DNA of 64,000 nucleotides from Tolypocladium sp. Sup5 PDA-1 (taxonomy: Eukaryota > Ascomycota > Sordariomycetes > Hypocreales > Ophiocordycipitaceae): positions 124,001-188,000 of the forward strand of contig JPHH03000029.1 of NCBI GenBank assembly GCA_000750105.3. The letters are read 5' to 3'. A program made the position numbers and the translations under genes. The notes under the pieces are model-generated. The model worked only from the letters and a program-made list of their open reading frames with translations. It was not told the DNA's origin and searched no databases. Position 1 is the first letter of the stretch. Each line of letters opens with the position of its first letter. This document shows, in pieces, positions 10,315-20,410 of the stretch.

Positions 10315-12912
10315 TTAACGATATGCGCCTCCAAATCGCGGTCCTGGGCCCATGCGGCCTCCTATGCCCGGTCCGACCCCGGGGCCAGGGCGCGTGGTAA
10401 CGGCGTGGTTGGTGCAGAGCATACCGACGCGTGAGCCAAACTTGGATCCTCGCAGAGACACCATGTGCTTCCGAATGTGAGCTGCAACCATCTCACGGTG
10501 CTGGGGCGTCGCATTGTTGAGAATCCACTGGACAAGGTAGTTGCCGTATTGGTCGCTCGCGATGTCAATCAAGGGGATCCGAGTTCGGTCTCGGCGGCCT
10601 TCGCAAACTCGGTCCAGATATCTGCCCAGGAAATCTCCACCGCCGATCTTGAGGCACTTCTCGACAACCTTCGAGGCGAACTGATCAGTGCTATACTCGG
10701 CAGCATACCGAATGACGTGGTCGATGGCCCGGCTTCGGTCAGGCGGAGCGCCGTGCTCGCAAATGTGCTGGATGCACCAGTTTCCGAACTGGCCATGCGC
10801 TACAATATCAATGTTGGCGAGCACCTCCTCAATGCAAGGGCGCTGTCGAATCCAATGTCAGCATTATCCGAAAAGCACGCAGCGAGCGTCTTACCTTGTC
10901 TTCTTCTAGGCAGTTTTCAAAAATATTCTGAACCACCAGGCTGCCGGTTTCGCCCAGAGCAACCTCGTGCCACATGCCTCTGAGTGCCTCATTGACAAAT
11001 TTCATGATCTGAGGAGGCGACTCGGTCCAGCGGAGTTCAAAAAGCTTTTGCCACACATGGCACGCGTACCGATGGATCACCGTCTCTGGGATGCGTCGGA
11101 GAAGCTCGTGGACCATGATGGCCTTGTAGTCCTCGGGCACGGAGTCGAACGCCTTCTGGACCACATGACATCCAAAGGGATCCATAGAAAGATTCAACGT
11201 GTTTCCGCGAATGGCCTCGGCAATTTTGATGACTTGCTCTGGGGTGCCATGTTCAAAGCAGCGCTGGACAAGGAAGTTGCCGAACCGGTTGACCATCAGG
11301 GGGTACGCCTGTGCCACAATGGCCTCAACAATCTCGTACTTCTGCTCCGGGCTGCCCACTTTGAGCTTCTGTTGAAGGAAGATGGATGCTTGCTGATCAT
11401 TGTTGCAAACAATCTTGTCAACGATATACTTCCAGTTGGCGCTCACGTTCTTGTCCAGGAGCCGACGATAGTTGAGGGGCTCAGTGGCAGGCAGGTACGT
11501 CGGTCCCTCCGACGGCATGACCTAGACACGTCAGAACGCTGGGCGCGAGCCCGCGGAGCAAATATCTTGCTTACCTCTGTCTTCCAGCCAGCCTTTGACG
11601 TAAACTCGGAGGCATGTGGGGAGAGGGGCGTCCCAATGGGCTGTTGCTGATACGGCGGATACACCCCCATACCCATGGGCCCCAGCCCAGGAGGTACGTT
11701 CGTGGTGCCGGAGGGCATTGGGCCTCCCATCGAATCAAACTGGTTGACTGGGCCGCCCATGGCCCCGAATCCCCCCCCAAACTGGTGCGGGGTGTTCATT
11801 CGGTTATCGTAGCGGTTGCCTCGGCGGGCACCAGAGTGACGCATCAAAAGATCAGGGTCAGGAGTCAGGCGCTCGCCCCGATATCCTTCCACCATGGGGT
11901 ACGGCCCGTTCGATTCCACGTATCCTTGGTTGAGACCACGTCCCCCAAACCAGTTGGCTGGCGACGGCTCACTGACTGGGCCTTGGAGAGCACTGTTGTT
12001 CAAGGAACCTTTGGAATTGCCCCATATTCCACGGGCGCGATTGAATGCTGTGGCAGACAGTGCGTCGCTTGTATCCGACCGAGCGTCATCTGCGGTGACC
12101 CAGGTACTCTCTCTGGAGACCGTGGGCACGCCTCGAGGCACCCCGAGGCCTTGAACGTCAGGCTCGGGCTTGACAGATCGGGACCTGGCCAACTCCTGGT
12201 CCAGCTTGGAGATGTGGTTCTGGGCCTGGGCAAGCTGCAACTTCAGTCTCAAGACTTCTTCGGCTTCGGGGCGAGAGTCTTCAAGCGTGGCACTCGCAGG
12301 GCGAATCGTTGGGGCTGTCGTTGGGAACGCGTCGGTCGCTGGGGTGATTGGCAAGGAGTTGCTCGACGAGGCGTGATCCAAGGTCCTGGAGTACACATTG
12401 TTGCTGTCGTCCTCACTTGACTTGAGGGCCTCGTTTTGCTGGCTGAGGACGGCCTGTTGTTCCGAGAGTCTGGCGAGCAACTTGTCCATGGGATATGAAT
12501 CGCCGGCACCAGGAATGTCGTGATTCATCTTGTATTTTGTCAGTGCTAGACTCCATTGTGAGTAACGATGGTCAGTGGACGAACCTTGGGGGCAACTTGG
12601 TTTGCCAGCTTCGAGGTGGCCAATGCGGCAACGTTCTTTTTCATCGACGTACTCGAACCGTTGTCCTGTACCCAACTTTCATGAGCAAAGCAGCCAGGCA
12701 AGTCGAGTCTAGGAGAAGCATGGTTGATGGAAGGGAAGGGTGGAGGCATTCCGCGGAAGAAGAGTGGCGTGGGAGGAGGAAGGACTTACGCTGACATTTC
12801 CAACAGAACGGCCTCTGTCCCCGGATGGATTCATGCTGTCCTCGTGGAAGACGCCAGTTGGGGCAGAGACGCCGCGCTGAGGAGTCGAGCCGCAGGATCC
12901 GGGAGTCGACAT
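10315..12912 (-). CDS. Pumilio/PUF RNA-binding protein (Mcp2-like)
   Basis: The exons are 12790-12912, 12585-12665, 11575-12528, 10895-11521 and 10315-10842, giving 770 aa. The N-terminal half is low complexity with a predicted coiled coil (DKLLARLSEQQAVLSQQNEA and EEVLRLKLQLAQAQNHISKL) and a Gly/Met/Pro-rich stretch. The C-terminal ~360 residues contain about eight PUF repeats, for example FGNFLVQRCFEHGTPEQV, FGCHVVQKAFDSVPEDYK, YACHVWQKLFELRW, FGNWCIQHICEHG and YGNYLVQWILNNATPQHR. These helices bind mRNA 3' UTRs, usually to repress or localise transcripts. The coiled coil plus PUF layout matches proteins annotated in fungi as meiotic coiled-coil protein 2. The second intron uses a GTTCGT donor and its acceptor (TACAAG, 12529) was chosen because the nearer TAG gives an immediate stop. 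Confidence 0.85.
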
Positions 12913-14226
12913 GGCCAAGCGACGATGCGGGTGAAGGGCGGGCTGACGAAATGGGGCTTGTTGGAAAGGGGAAATGGAATAAGATGATCAAGATCACACG
13001 CCAGAAGAGATCTATCAGATCAAAGACAGTAGTGGTGGCGAACAACCAAGAGGGTGGAGGAGAGAAGGAGGAAAATTGTGTGACGAAAGATGGCTGCGGT
13101 AGATGGCCTCGGCCACGGGGAGATGGGGGAAGGAGAAGAACTAGTCGACGAAGAGGCAAGAGCTGGCAGCTTCCACAAGCCCCAAAGTCATCACCGCTGC
13201 GAGAATCGCCAGAAGGAGGCAAGATTTATGGCGTGTACTGGGGGTCTAACGAAGCTGGCGATGCGGGAAGGTTGAAGTTTTTTGGGTAGGAAAGGCGTTG
13301 CAAGGAGAAATAAGTACCTACCCAGGCACGCGACCTTTCCTGCACGGCTGCAGCGGGAGCTCTACAGGTGCAAGAGCAGTGTTGAGCCGAATTTTGGGGG
13401 CACCACTGGACGAGTGCCAGCTGGCGGCAAAGACCTGCAAGTGCTGGCCCTAGGTAGGTACCTAGGTAAGAAAGCCTGTGTACCAGAGGAGGCATGCGTG
13501 AATCAGCCCTGGCAGTCGAAGTCGCACTGCCTACCTTAAGGCCTTGCCGGCCTGAAGACGACGCGACTAATGGACAGATGCCCGCTCAAGAGGTGAGGCC
13601 TGGCAGCCGTAAGGTGCTTGCAACCTAGTCTGCCGGTAGTGCATGCCATGCTTTGCCCTCTGGATCCGGACTGCCTGAGCACTGCACGTGTCTAGCCGAG
13701 CGTTGCCACCAGCAGCAGGCGGCAGGTAACTGGCAATGGCGCTGCACACCTACCTATCACGCAATCTTGGTGGGTGTGGTTGATAAGGTACCTAACACGG
13801 GACTGCGCTGTCAGCGGATAGATCATAGACCCTGAAAAGCCCACGGGGGGATCAAACGCCTGCCTCTGCGTCACAAAGGTAGGACAGCGAGAGTCGCCAT
13901 CATGGGAATCGCCATCATGGCCTGTCTCGGCCCTGTCCTGCGACTCGAGAAATCCCAGTTCCGTAAGATAGGTACCATAGCACGTTCGGTTCATGAACAA
14001 CAAATGTGCCTTGCCTCGCATGGCCCAACCAAAGTCGATAAAAGGATTTATGGTACAATAGATATACAACGTCTGACCAAGCATCTCTCCCGATCCAGCA
14101 TTTTTGCCTTCAGCCCTCCTCTTTACATCGCATCGTCATCGCCGTGTAATTCGGTTTGGAGAGGTAGTTTGTCGTGCCGGCGAGCGGCAAACACGGCCGT
14201 GGGGCGTCTCCCCGAGCGCCTGGACA
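12913..14226. other. Intergenic: PUF promoter and mS33 downstream flank
   Basis: No gene is seen. The stretch is marked by repeated TACCTAGGTA-type palindromic words (for example 13452-13470, 13786-13794 and 13969-13977). Confidence 0.55.
13452..13470. repeat. Palindromic TAGGTAGGTACCTAGG cluster
   Basis: Overlapping self-complementary words around GGTACC lie in the gene-free region upstream of the PUF gene. Related words occur at 13786, 13969, 14879 and 14927. No function is known to me. Confidence 0.7.
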
Positions 14227-14709
14227 TCAACGCTTCTTTCCGGTTGTCGCAGCTATCAGCGCAGTTAGCGGTGCACTTATCTCGTCGGGACTGCAGACGA
14301 CATACCAGGAGGGCCCTTCTTCTTCTTTGGCGCGCTCTTTCCACGTTGCTTGAGCCTGTATTCCGCGTGTCAGCAGCTTCGTCCCGGTGCATACATGGTT
14401 TGACCGTCGTTCGTACTCCTCAATGTACTCGAATCGATCCTCCTCCGCCTCATCCCAGGTCGCAAGGATGGGCCCAAACTCGCGCTTCACATCTTTGATA
14501 GTGGCCGTCTTCCTCGGGTAGTAGGCGGCGACAGCAGGGCCCTTTAAGCGCTGTCGCAGGACCTTGTTGCCCATGCGGACTGCTTGAGGATTGAACGTTG
14601 TCGCGAAGACTTGGCATTGCGCCTGCCGACAGTTAGCGGTAAAGCATTCATCAGTCACCGCAGATCCCACCTTCATCAAATCCAGGATCCGCGCACGAGG
14701 GACACTCAT
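14227..14709 (-). CDS. RSM27: Mitochondrial small-subunit ribosomal protein mS33
   Basis: The exons are 14671-14709, 14417-14622, 14306-14355 and 14227-14252, giving 106 aa. The protein opens with SVPRARILDLMK and continues QCQVFATTFNPQAVRMGNKV, LRQRLKGPAVAAYYPR and KDVKREFGPILATWDEAEED. It ends with a basic tail in which a KQRGKSAPKKKK block is reached after the second intron. This is the mS33 family (yeast Rsm27), a structural protein of the mitoribosome small subunit. The last intron (14253-14305) has a GCTAAC branch site and leads to a short final exon ending TTGKKR. It is head-to-head with the RNase III gene. Confidence 0.88.
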   Translation of the reverse strand: MSVPRARILDLMKVGSAVTDECFTANCRQAQCQVFATTFNPQAVRMGNKVLRQRLKGPAVAAYYPRKTATIKDVKREFGPILATWDEAEEDRFEYIEEYERRSNHVCTGTKLLTRGIQAQATWKERAKEEEGPSWYVVCSPDEISAPLTALIAATTGKKR

Positions 14710-15070
14710 TTTGGCATGGCCGTGGCAGAATGCGGCTCTGTCGACGTTTTTTCGGAAGTCGAATCGAAGTTCGCGAGATCCTGCACGGGGGAGCGAAAGA
14801 GCAGCAGTGATTGGCCGAGGACCGTCAGGTGGGCGGGGCCCCGACGATGCTTTAGTGACAATGGTGGTCCACTACTGAGGTACCATGCTTCAAGGTCACC
14901 TAGAAAGACTTGCACTTCACAAACCTACCTAGACTGTCACTCAATTCAACCAATTCATCACTAGTTACCTTCAGTCATCGGCACGCAGCCCCTGTCTCCT
15001 CGAAACCAGGAACAAGCATCGACTCCGCCTCTCGCGGCTGCACCTCGCCATCGATTTGGCACACCCAAAA
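14710..15070. promoter_or_regulatory. Divergent promoter, mS33 / RNase III
   Basis: This 361-bp head-to-head interval must serve both genes. It contains CTACCTAG and GGTACC words but no site I can assign. Confidence 0.5.
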
Positions 15071-16159
15071 ATGGCCAAACGCCCACCGTCGAGCCCTCCG
15101 GCCAGCGAAGGCCCTTCCCAGAAGAGGCAGCAAACGGAGAACCCAGCAGAAAGCCGGCCTCAAAATGGCCAGCCAGCTGGCCGTGGAAGCCAGATGGACC
15201 ACTCATTTAATGTCTCGTGGACGCTTCTTTCCACGCCCTGGACCTCGTCTGAAATTTCCTCTGAACTTCCTCCTCTTCCCGAGATACTGGACCCCGAGCT
15301 TGAGAGCACGGCTTTCACCCACCCTGGAGCGCCTCGTCTTGGAGAGAGCTACGAACGCCTGGAATGGCATGGCGATGCCTATCTTGAATTCGCTGCTACC
15401 AGGTTAATCGGTGTGACTTTTCCGCAAACTTCTGCCGGCCGGTCTTCTCAACTACGGGAGCTGCTCGTAAGGAACACTACCCTGGCGAACTACTTCAGGC
15501 AGTACGGCATGACCTCGCGAGCGAAGCTCCCCGCAGATTTTTCCAACCGAGGACTGGGACGAGGCAGATCCGCCGACAAGGATTTGCTTAAGACGCAGGC
15601 AGACATGTTTGAAGCTTTCTTCGCTGCGATTGTTCATTCGGATCCCCAAAATGGGTGGGCCAATGCCGTTGCCTGGATCAGAGCCCTCTGGGGCCAAACC
15701 ATCCGGGAAGAAATCCGGAAGAACGAAAGGGCAGTCGACAAATCGGATCCGGCTTTGCAATCCTCCCACGCGAAAGCAGCAAACCCGCCATCCGAGAGCA
15801 ATGGAGACCTCGAACCGAAAAACGACAGCGACGTCCATCCAAAGGACAAACTGAGAGCCACAATCGGAGCCAAAGGGATCGCAATCCGCTACGAAGATAT
15901 CCCTGGAAACAAGACGGACAAAGTGTCAGGACTGCCGATGTATATTGTCGGAGTGTACCTGGACGGCTGGGGAGAACAGAACAAGCTCCTCGGGACAGGC
16001 ACGGATCTTAAGAAGAAAGAGGCAGGCCGGAAGGCAGCGGAAATAGCGCTGGCGAACAAGAAGCTGATGAAGGTATACGAGGCGAAGAAGAAGGCCTTCA
16101 TGGAGACCCTGAAAGCGGCAGAGGAGACCGGGGGCCTTGGTAAAGTAGGTACAAAGTAG
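15071..16159 (+). CDS. Ribonuclease III (Rnt1/Pac1-type) with dsRBD
   Basis: This intronless gene encodes 362 aa. The N-terminus (~45 aa) is basic and disordered. The RNase III domain spans roughly residues 65-215, with the signature ERLEWHGDAYLE (about 95-106) and the second acidic pair in TQADMFEAFFAAIV, so all four expected carboxylate residues are visible. A His replaces the usual aliphatic residue in the signature (E-x-L-E-W-H-G-D). A double-stranded RNA-binding domain follows (~255-340: GLPMYIVGVYLDGW and KKKEAGRKAAEIALANKK). Fungal enzymes of this type process pre-rRNA, snRNA and snoRNA in the nucleus. A mitochondrial mL44-like role is the main alternative, but the N-terminus looks nuclear rather than like a presequence. 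Confidence 0.82.
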   Translation: MAKRPPSSPPASEGPSQKRQQTENPAESRPQNGQPAGRGSQMDHSFNVSWTLLSTPWTSSEISSELPPLPEILDPELESTAFTHPGAPRLGESYERLEWHGDAYLEFAATRLIGVTFPQTSAGRSSQLRELLVRNTTLANYFRQYGMTSRAKLPADFSNRGLGRGRSADKDLLKTQADMFEAFFAAIVHSDPQNGWANAVAWIRALWGQTIREEIRKNERAVDKSDPALQSSHAKAANPPSESNGDLEPKNDSDVHPKDKLRATIGAKGIAIRYEDIPGNKTDKVSGLPMYIVGVYLDGWGEQNKLLGTGTDLKKKEAGRKAAEIALANKKLMKVYEAKKKAFMETLKAAEETGGLGKVGTK

Positions 16160-16642
16160 TGGCATTCAACAGCGCAGCGTCAGTCCCTTCTGGCCCCCGT
16201 AATCGCCCAACAGTTCCCCGGTTCCTTACGCTCCCTGAATCAACCTTGTGCTGCCAGATAGTTCCATGTTCCTCACTATCAACTTCAAAATCTAGAGCAA
16301 CCATGACATGCAGCAAAAGCCGGCGTGTTGCAAGGCTGATCTTGGTTGCTTGCACGTAATTCGTACGAAGTATTCGAATACTTCTGCTAGCGTACAACCT
16401 GAGTGGCTTGCAAAGTACCTCCCTGAACCATCCACGACCCCTCATGCTTGGGTGGGTCAACATGACCCCGGTCGGGTCGCTAGCTTAGCGCAGCCCACCG
16501 CGACCGATTAGGCGCCGAAGCGCCAGCGCCATCATCAATCACCCGACGTCACTTCATCATCCCCAGCTTGACACCCGCAAGGACCAACGCCAGCGCCCAG
16601 CCCGCCATCTCGTCCAGAGTCGCATATGTCCGCCCCCACGCG
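16160..16642. other. Intergenic between RNase III and F-box gene
   Basis: No coding-like frame is seen. A TACGAAGTA word lies near 16370. Confidence 0.55.
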
Positions 16643-17674
16643 ATGGAGAGGGTCCTGTCCCTTCCGGAGTTGCTCGAGGCAATCCTGCTCCACGTTGACA
16701 TGACGACGCTCCTGGTGTCCGTCTCCCGAGTCAACAGGTCATGGAATTCCGTCGTCTCCACGTCCCCGGCGCTGCAGCAAGCTCTGTACTTCCGGCCAGT
16801 CCCTTCCGACGGCCAGGGCGAGGTCTTATGGGATCCGATGAGCGAGGCAGAAGACAGCGCGCGGCCGGCGCTCAACCCGCTCTTGGTGGCGAAATTTGGC
16901 AGCTGCTTCTTCGACTTTGGGCCGACATATGGATATGGACGTCGCGCCGAGTCGTTCTACACGATGCCCTGGACGCCGAAACACCTCCTGACAGTCAGGA
17001 TGGACGATGGACCGCACCGCCCTTCGTCGTATAAGGTTGGGGAACCGGTCGCATTATATGCTCGCGGCGCTCGCAAGGCAATAGTTGACCGACAGCGCTT
17101 TACCCGCCGCGGTTCAAGCTGGCGCCGGATGCTGGTGTCGCAGCCGCCGCCCCCGTACCTCGGATACTTGTGGTGGGAGTCATCAGACCTGTTGCTCGGG
17201 CCGGAGACGTTGTATACGGCACTCGTCCGCCCTGGCACCGGCGACGGCGTGCGTATGGGCGAGCTTTACGATCTGGTTCAGTATCATGCTGGGCATCACG
17301 AGACCAATTCCCTCTTTTTCAGGGTGACATGGGGCCGGCCGCAGGAACCCTTCCAAACATTTATGAATCAACAGCAATGCGAACGATTGCTATCCCAAAC
17401 CAGCGTGCTGGTGGAATTACGGCCCAGGGAGGATGATATGTGGGCTAACCATCCTTTCGATCCACCTGACATAAGTGTTTTTGATTCCTCATTTCGCTGC
17501 GAAGAGCACGGCAAACTCAATATAGAGGCACAAGAAATAAGGCCGCAAGAGTTTATTCGGACCGGAACGGAAGTTATCGCTGAGGTGCGCTCTTCAGCTA
17601 CTCCTGTCCCGTCGCGAACAGTATATGATATATGGGACGAAAGAAACCAAAGGTGGATTTTCATGGAGTATTAG
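16643..17674 (+). CDS. F-box domain protein
   Basis: This single-exon gene encodes 343 aa. The N-terminus carries an F-box (ERVLSLPELLEAILLHVDMT, then LLVSVSRVNRSWNSVVSTSP), the helical motif that binds Skp1 in SCF ubiquitin ligases. The rest is the poorly characterised C-terminal region found in large ascomycete F-box families, with PTYGYGRRAESFYT, WRRMLVSQPPPPYLGYLWWE and GELYDLVQYHAGHHETNSLF. No LRR or WD40 repeats are visible, so the substrate cannot be guessed. The ATG at 16643 opens directly on the F-box and is the first in frame. Confidence 0.82.
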   Translation: MERVLSLPELLEAILLHVDMTTLLVSVSRVNRSWNSVVSTSPALQQALYFRPVPSDGQGEVLWDPMSEAEDSARPALNPLLVAKFGSCFFDFGPTYGYGRRAESFYTMPWTPKHLLTVRMDDGPHRPSSYKVGEPVALYARGARKAIVDRQRFTRRGSSWRRMLVSQPPPPYLGYLWWESSDLLLGPETLYTALVRPGTGDGVRMGELYDLVQYHAGHHETNSLFFRVTWGRPQEPFQTFMNQQQCERLLSQTSVLVELRPREDDMWANHPFDPPDISVFDSSFRCEEHGKLNIEAQEIRPQEFIRTGTEVIAEVRSSATPVPSRTVYDIWDERNQRWIFMEY

Positions 17675-18010
17675 ACTGAATCCGAAGCAGTGGCAGGGAT
17701 TAGTTCGTCCTTGATGTTGGACATGTTTGCATACACCGCGACATGAAACTGATCACAAGGTCAAACAATACAATGTGCCTCTCACTAATTTGCGGGTTAA
17801 CCGGCAGACCCAAGCTTCTGACATCCGCGTTCTCCGTGACCCCAGCTTTCCGAAGCATTCTCAAGTTATCAATCTCACTAGAACACGCTTCCTCACGACG
17901 CCATTCACGAGGGTCTTTCCCATCGCCCAGCGTTGCCCAGCGTTGCCCAGCGTTGCCCACCATTCCCGTCCTTCGCCCAGTGTCACTAAGGTCTTCAGCA
18001 TTTCATACGA
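17675..18010. other. Convergent intergenic region
   Basis: The F-box (+) and amidoligase (-) genes converge here. The only notable element is a 10-bp tandem repeat at 17921-17960. Confidence 0.6.
17921..17960. repeat. 10-bp tandem repeat CGTTGCCCAG
   Basis: Four consecutive 10-base units occur, two perfect and two with one or two changes, in the 3' intergenic region. Confidence 0.9.
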
Positions 18011-19290
18011 CTAGCGCCTAGAGTTGCTAGAATTGCTCGACGAACGGCTCTTCGACGAGGTTGGTGTGTTTGGGCGCGAGTTTGCCTGGACTGCTCTTAG
18101 CGCTCCTGTTATTCACATCGAGGATAGATTTGTATCGAACGAACCTTCTGCACGAAGCCGCCTTCCTGTCTATCCTTGATGGCCTTCTTCCGATCAATTG
18201 CCCGAATATCCGCGGGAGAGAATCTAGTCGCCGAGGATCTGTCCTCCACCACATTGTATGGATCCAAGGCGCCCCGGCACGTCCTCTCCAGCTTGCTGAG
18301 GCCCTTGACAATAAATTCTTGGAGATCTCTGACCGGAGGGTGCGACCTGGATGTCTGATAGTCCGTCCAATTGGTCATCATCGCCTGACGGACAAAAGCA
18401 AGCGTGAAGCCTGTCCAAAACTTTGCCTTTTCTGCCGTTTGAACACCAGGGGGGCGTCGGAACTCGATAGTTCCGCAAGATGTCGTGAGATGTTTGAAGT
18501 TCCATGCGAAGTATTTGTCGTTGAAAAGCTCCGTAGGAATTTGTTGTTTGAACTTGACCTTCTCGAAAATCGCGAAGAGAGGTCTCCAGGAGTTTGAGCC
18601 CACGGCTGCGTAAGCATCTCTCACGTCCTTCGCAGTTTTTCCGCTTGTCATATTGGACCCTGCCCACGGGTTGTTCTTGCGAAGCGGGGGCATGACTCTG
18701 GTGACGGCGTCGTCGTAGTAAGCCATGGCCTTCATGATCCTGTGCAACTCGTCCACTTTGAATTTCCTCGGGCTGTCCGGGTCCTTGGCGAGAGACACAT
18801 GGACATGCATCGAGCAACCAGGCGTGAGTTTGACTTCGCAGTGCTCGTAAAGAACCCCAAAAACATTGGTGAGTTCGACCTGCCATTTCTCATTGGTGCC
18901 AATGATTCGAGAAACAAGCTCTAGCCTCCCTGTTAATCATGGCTGGCGATTAGCTCAAATTCAACATATTCGCTACTCAAGGGTTTTGGACTTACACAGC
19001 CCCTCATATTCATCGAGAGAGGGCTCATCCGCCACCGTCCATGCGCTGTAATTGTCTGTATGCGTGATTGTGCTTATTCCGGCCCTCGTTAAATGCCCAG
19101 CGATTGCGCGATGTAGAACATCACGGTTCCTGGTTACACCAGGACTCTCGCCTAAGTGAGGCGAGACGGCTCGATCCCAACCTGATGCACGGAGCTCGGT
19201 AACCAAGCTGCTCCGAGGTCGGACAAGCAACTCAATCTCCACGCCAAACGCCAGGGCGGGGTCAGACGGAGAAGACGACGAGGAAGCCAT
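18011..19290 (-). CDS. Putative amidoligase (GS-like fold, Amidoligase_2 family)
   Basis: The exons are 18996-19290, 18145-18929 and 18011-18085, giving 384 aa. The N-terminus has the family-typical ALAFGVEIELLVRPR strand with acidic metal-ligand residues. Then come VLYEHCEVKLTPGCSMHVHV (a C/H-rich core strand) and TTSCGTIEFRRPPG (a core strand with the catalytic-type E-F-R). The family is predicted, by relation to glutamine synthetase and glutamate-cysteine ligase, to join an amine to a carboxylate with ATP; substrates in fungi are unknown. The second intron uses GTTCGT and the acceptor at 18086, which yields a Ser/Asn-rich tail (PTSSKSRSSSNSSNSRR). A nearer acceptor gives an immediate stop. 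No signal peptide is seen. Confidence 0.78.
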
Positions 19291-20410
19291 AGTGATGAAT
19301 GATTCAAAATAAAAATATAGAAAAAGCTGCAAAGACTTGAGAAAGTATGTTGATAGTCGAGTAAAGCAATCGGATGGACGTGTTAGTCTGACGATGATGA
19401 GCGGGAGGGATGTAGAGCGGATGCATAAGATTTATATACAACAGCCGTTCGATTAGGAGACCGAGATGGGCGGTTGGCTCTTTTGGTAGGCGTTTCACTG
19501 GCAAAGAACATGTGCTCCTACCGCCACCGAAAGGCAGACATTGCCGCTCGCAGTAACCGCTCGAGTCTGGCAGTGTGCCCGAAAGGGCCATGTACGGGGC
19601 CATCATTCAGGGCGCGTACGGTGACGGACGGTGCTGGACTTGTCTGCATGCTATTTTGGATCTCGGTGCCAGCCATCCAGAGTCGAGACGACGGCGTGGA
19701 GGAACCAACAGCCTGCCATGGCTCATATAACCGCCCGTAACATGCCACGTCCACCGGGGTACAGAAGACTGGCCGCTGCGGCGGTTGAGGTCGTGTCCAC
19801 AGCCCCTGTTTCATCTGCCGCGCGTGGTGTCGTTCTCACGCGTATTCTCTTCGTAGTAGTATCATCATCACCAGTATTGCGCCCGGCCTCACTCCACGAC
19901 GGCGGCTATCATGGCCCCCGTGCACGGAGTGGAAGAACTTGCCAGGACCCGGGAGGCCAGCCGCCGCATCACGGCCCCCATCCTGTGGGCTACGGCCACA
20001 GCTCCTTGGCACAACCGTTACGCGCCGATCGGTTGGCGAATAAAGGCACGATGCGTCGAGTAGGGGCGGAGTTTTGCGACATCCAACGTTGGAAGTTGAC
20101 GGTCTAGATCCTGGAACCAGTGGTGGAGCCTGGAGGCCTAGGCTGTGTCGCGCCGACCCCATCCTGCGGGCTATGGCCACAACACCTTGGCACAACCGTT
20201 ACGCGCCGATCGGTCGGCGAATAAAGGTACGATGCGTCGGGCAAGGGCGGAGTTTTGCGACATCCAACGTTGAAAGTTGAGGTGGTCTAGATTCTGGAAT
20301 CAGTGGTGCAGGGACCCATGGGTGTACCGTGTCGCAGCTGGGTTCGACCGTTGGGGCTGGGGCGCTTAAACAAACGACAGCTGCCACCCCTCACTTGCGA
20401 TATTAGCGTC
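19291..20410. other. Intergenic with a duplicated block
   Basis: This is the promoter side of the amidoligase (-) and of the hypothetical gene at 20411 (+). Most of its right half is the 181-bp-period duplication listed separately. Confidence 0.55.
19976..20311. repeat. Direct duplication, period 181 bp
   Basis: A block of about 152 bp starting CCCCATCCTG at 19976 recurs at 20157, with roughly 90% identity. Shared segments include TTGGCACAACCGTTACGCGC and GGAGTTTTGCGACATCCAAC. Most differences are C/T or G/A transitions. The copies are separated by a ~28-bp unique spacer. No terminal inverted repeats or coding capacity are seen. Confidence 0.85.

Noticed and set aside
19976..20311. A transposable-element remnant
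   Set aside because: No inverted termini, target-site duplication or coding capacity; it is better described as a local duplication.
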